Assembly (NCBI GenBank): GCA_041674565.1
Contig: JBAYVQ010000034.1
Location: 1-9,395, forward strand
Length of the DNA stretch: 9,395 nt
Reading direction: 5' to 3'
Source: CALMFT01 sp041674565
GTDB lineage: Bacteria; Patescibacteriota; Gracilibacteria; Absconditabacterales; Absconditicoccaceae
The notes beneath the pieces are model-generated. The model had not been told where the DNA came from. It saw nothing but the letters and a program-made list of their open reading frames with translations, and made no database searches. The position numbers were made by a program, and so were the translations under genes. Shown here piece after piece: positions 8,254-9,395 of this stretch (position 1 is the stretch's first letter; each line of letters begins with the position of its first letter).

Positions 8254-8626
8254 ATATGCTATAGGTGGAGCAATTGCAGCAGGAGTAGATCTCTTGTTTC
8301 TGTATATATTCACGGATATTGTCGGCATCTATTACGTATATTCTCAAGTTTTTTCTTTTGTTATCAGTTTTTTTGTGGGATTCTTTCTGCAAAAATACGT
8401 AACATTTCAGAACAAACACAAACAATACTTCATGCAAATGGTTTGGTTTTTGATTTTTCAGCTTATCTGACTCATCATCAACCTGTTTGTATTAACATGA
8501 GCAGTGGAACATTTGTGAGTACACTATATGCGAGGGTCTGTCATTGCGAAAGCAGTGGTATTTGTACGAAATTTTGTTATGAATTACTTTTTTAATTTTA
8601 AACAAGCATGAAAAAACTCTCCGTAG
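8207..8626 (+). CDS. GtrA-family membrane protein (putative lipid-linked sugar flippase)
   Basis: A 139-residue protein with four predicted membrane segments at about 14-36, 43-65, 73-100 and 110-130, the size and topology of GtrA (GtrA/DPMS_2). The opening helix ISKYAIGGAIAAGVDLLFLY has the Gly-rich stretch with Asp in the first segment typical of the family, the second ends with FFLQKYVTFQ, close to the family's NRxWTF-like pattern, and the last has FVRNFVMNYFFNFK. GtrA proteins are thought to flip polyprenyl-phosphate-sugar across the membrane, or to support GT2 enzymes. TGA codons at 8468, 8498, 8516 and 8609 read as Gly. It starts 47 bases inside the preceding gene and, because TGA 8609 is not a stop, extends by GKNSP to TAG 8624-8626, overlapping the next gene by 19 bases. 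It is the only gene in the window ending in TAG. Confidence 0.9.
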
Positions 8627-9342
8627 TCATACCCGTGTACAACGAAGAAAGATTTGTGGGCAAGCTATTACAAAAGGTTCACGAAGTGGATTTGAGCAAT
8701 ATAAATTATGAAAAAGAAATTATCATCGTCAACGATGGAAGCAAAGACAAGAGTGCAGATATTATCCAAAACTTTATCAATCAACATCCAGATCAACACA
8801 TTAAATATCTCTATCAAGAGAGACAACCCGATAACTCCAATACCAAATGACTAGCTCTCAAAAATGGTTTCGCTTTGGCAAGTTGAGATGTCTTAATCAT
8901 ACAGGATGCAGATCTAGAGTACGATCCATCGGATTACATCCCTCTTATTCAGAAACTAGAGAAAGATAAACTTGATTTCATTTATGGCAGCCGCACTCGC
9001 GGGTATATTGCATTTGGAGCGAGATACTCGACATTTGGATTTTTATTGGGTGGTTTGGCGGTGTCACTGCTGACGTCGGTATTGTGAGGATCTTTGGTGA
9101 CTGATGAGCCAACCTGCTATAAGGTATTCACCAGCAAATTGAAAAAATATCTCGTGGCGATCCCAGAGAACAATTTTGATCGAGAACCAGCAATCACAAT
9201 GACTCTGCTGAAAAAATGATACAAATATGGAGAGATCCCCATTAGATACTACCCTCGCCCAGTAGCACAAGGCAAAAAGATAAAATTGCGAGATGGATGG
9301 ATGGCTATTAAGACACTCTTCAAATATAGATTTTTCAGTTAA
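8608..9342 (+). CDS. Family 2 glycosyltransferase, DPM1-like polyprenyl-phosphate sugar transferase
   Basis: A 244-residue soluble GT2 enzyme with TGA-Gly codons at 8848, 8884, 9085 and 9217. Motifs seen: VVIPVYNEE at 6-14, VNDGSKD at 41-47, GDVLIIQDADLEYDP at 93-107 containing the metal-binding DAD (100-102), YGSR at 126-129, DEPTCYKVF at 166-174 and FDREPAIT at 190-197, then IPIRYYPR and a C-terminal GKKIKLRDGWMAIK-type end. This is the dolichyl/undecaprenyl-phosphate mannose or glucose synthase group, using a nucleotide sugar and polyprenyl phosphate at the cytoplasmic membrane face. There are no C-terminal membrane helices, so the adjacent GtrA protein may supply the membrane part. The donor sugar cannot be read from the sequence. 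ATG 8608 lies within the GtrA gene's last codons and gives the family's expected N-terminus. Confidence 0.95.
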
Positions 9343-9372
9343 AGATACTATTTACATCACGAAAACTACGCA

Positions 9373-9395
9373 ATGAAAACAATTTTGGTGACAGG
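9373..9395 (+). CDS. Probable NAD-dependent sugar epimerase/dehydratase (3' partial)
   Basis: Only the first codons are in the window: MKTILVTG. This is the standard opening beta strand and the start of the Gly-rich NAD-binding loop of extended short-chain dehydrogenases such as nucleotide-sugar epimerases and dehydratases. It starts 30 bases after the glycosyltransferase stop, on the same strand. A nucleotide-sugar enzyme would suit the cluster, but eight residues cannot settle the family. Confidence 0.5.

Noticed and set aside
1..9395. UGA read as tryptophan (code 4) or selenocysteine
   Set aside because: TGA sits at conserved Gly positions, Trp uses TGG (once directly beside TGA in ProRS), and multiple UGAs per gene without any Sec-type motif rule out selenocysteine.

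Overview
The window reads as chromosomal DNA of a candidate-phyla-radiation bacterium that uses genetic code 25 (UGA = glycine), i.e. Gracilibacteria (BD1-5) or Absconditabacteria (SR1). Read with the standard code, every long gene breaks into pieces at TGA. Read with TGA as Gly, the pieces join into full-length proteins, and the TGA codons fall on glycines that the families conserve: the first Gly of a helicase P-loop, the Gly after Ser-Trp in prolyl-tRNA synthetase motif 3, and the Gly of the GSRF motif in a glycosyltransferase. I count 49 in-frame TGA codons in nine genes. All ten visible gene ends use TAA (nine) or TAG (one), never TGA. All gene coordinates below use code 25.

Layout. (1) Positions 1-737, plus strand: the end of a membrane-anchored protein with a Pro/Thr-rich stalk, then a good hairpin terminator. 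(2) 803-2164, plus strand: a complete PIF1-like superfamily 1 helicase. (3) 2197-4466, minus strand: a compact run of three genes, transcribed proS (archaeal/eukaryotic-type prolyl-tRNA synthetase), then a 74-residue unknown protein, then a type IV pilin-like protein. The unknown gene and the pilin gene overlap by 8 bases. (4) 4467-4690: a divergent intergenic region. (5) 4691-9395, plus strand: a glycan-assembly cluster. It holds a DUF2304-like/GT2 glycosyltransferase fusion, a signal-peptide membrane protein with paired cysteines, a large multi-pass GT-C-like membrane protein, a GtrA-family membrane protein, a second (DPM1-like) GT2 enzyme, and the first codons of a probable NAD-dependent sugar epimerase/dehydratase.

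How the cluster could work (inference): the cytoplasmic GT2 enzymes charge a polyprenyl phosphate with sugar, the GtrA protein helps move the lipid-linked sugar across the membrane, and the GT-C protein transfers it to an extracytoplasmic acceptor. This is the logic of Gtr-type glycosylation cassettes. Several genes in this run and in the proS run touch or overlap, consistent with cotranscription. No tRNA, rRNA, CRISPR array or insertion sequence was seen.
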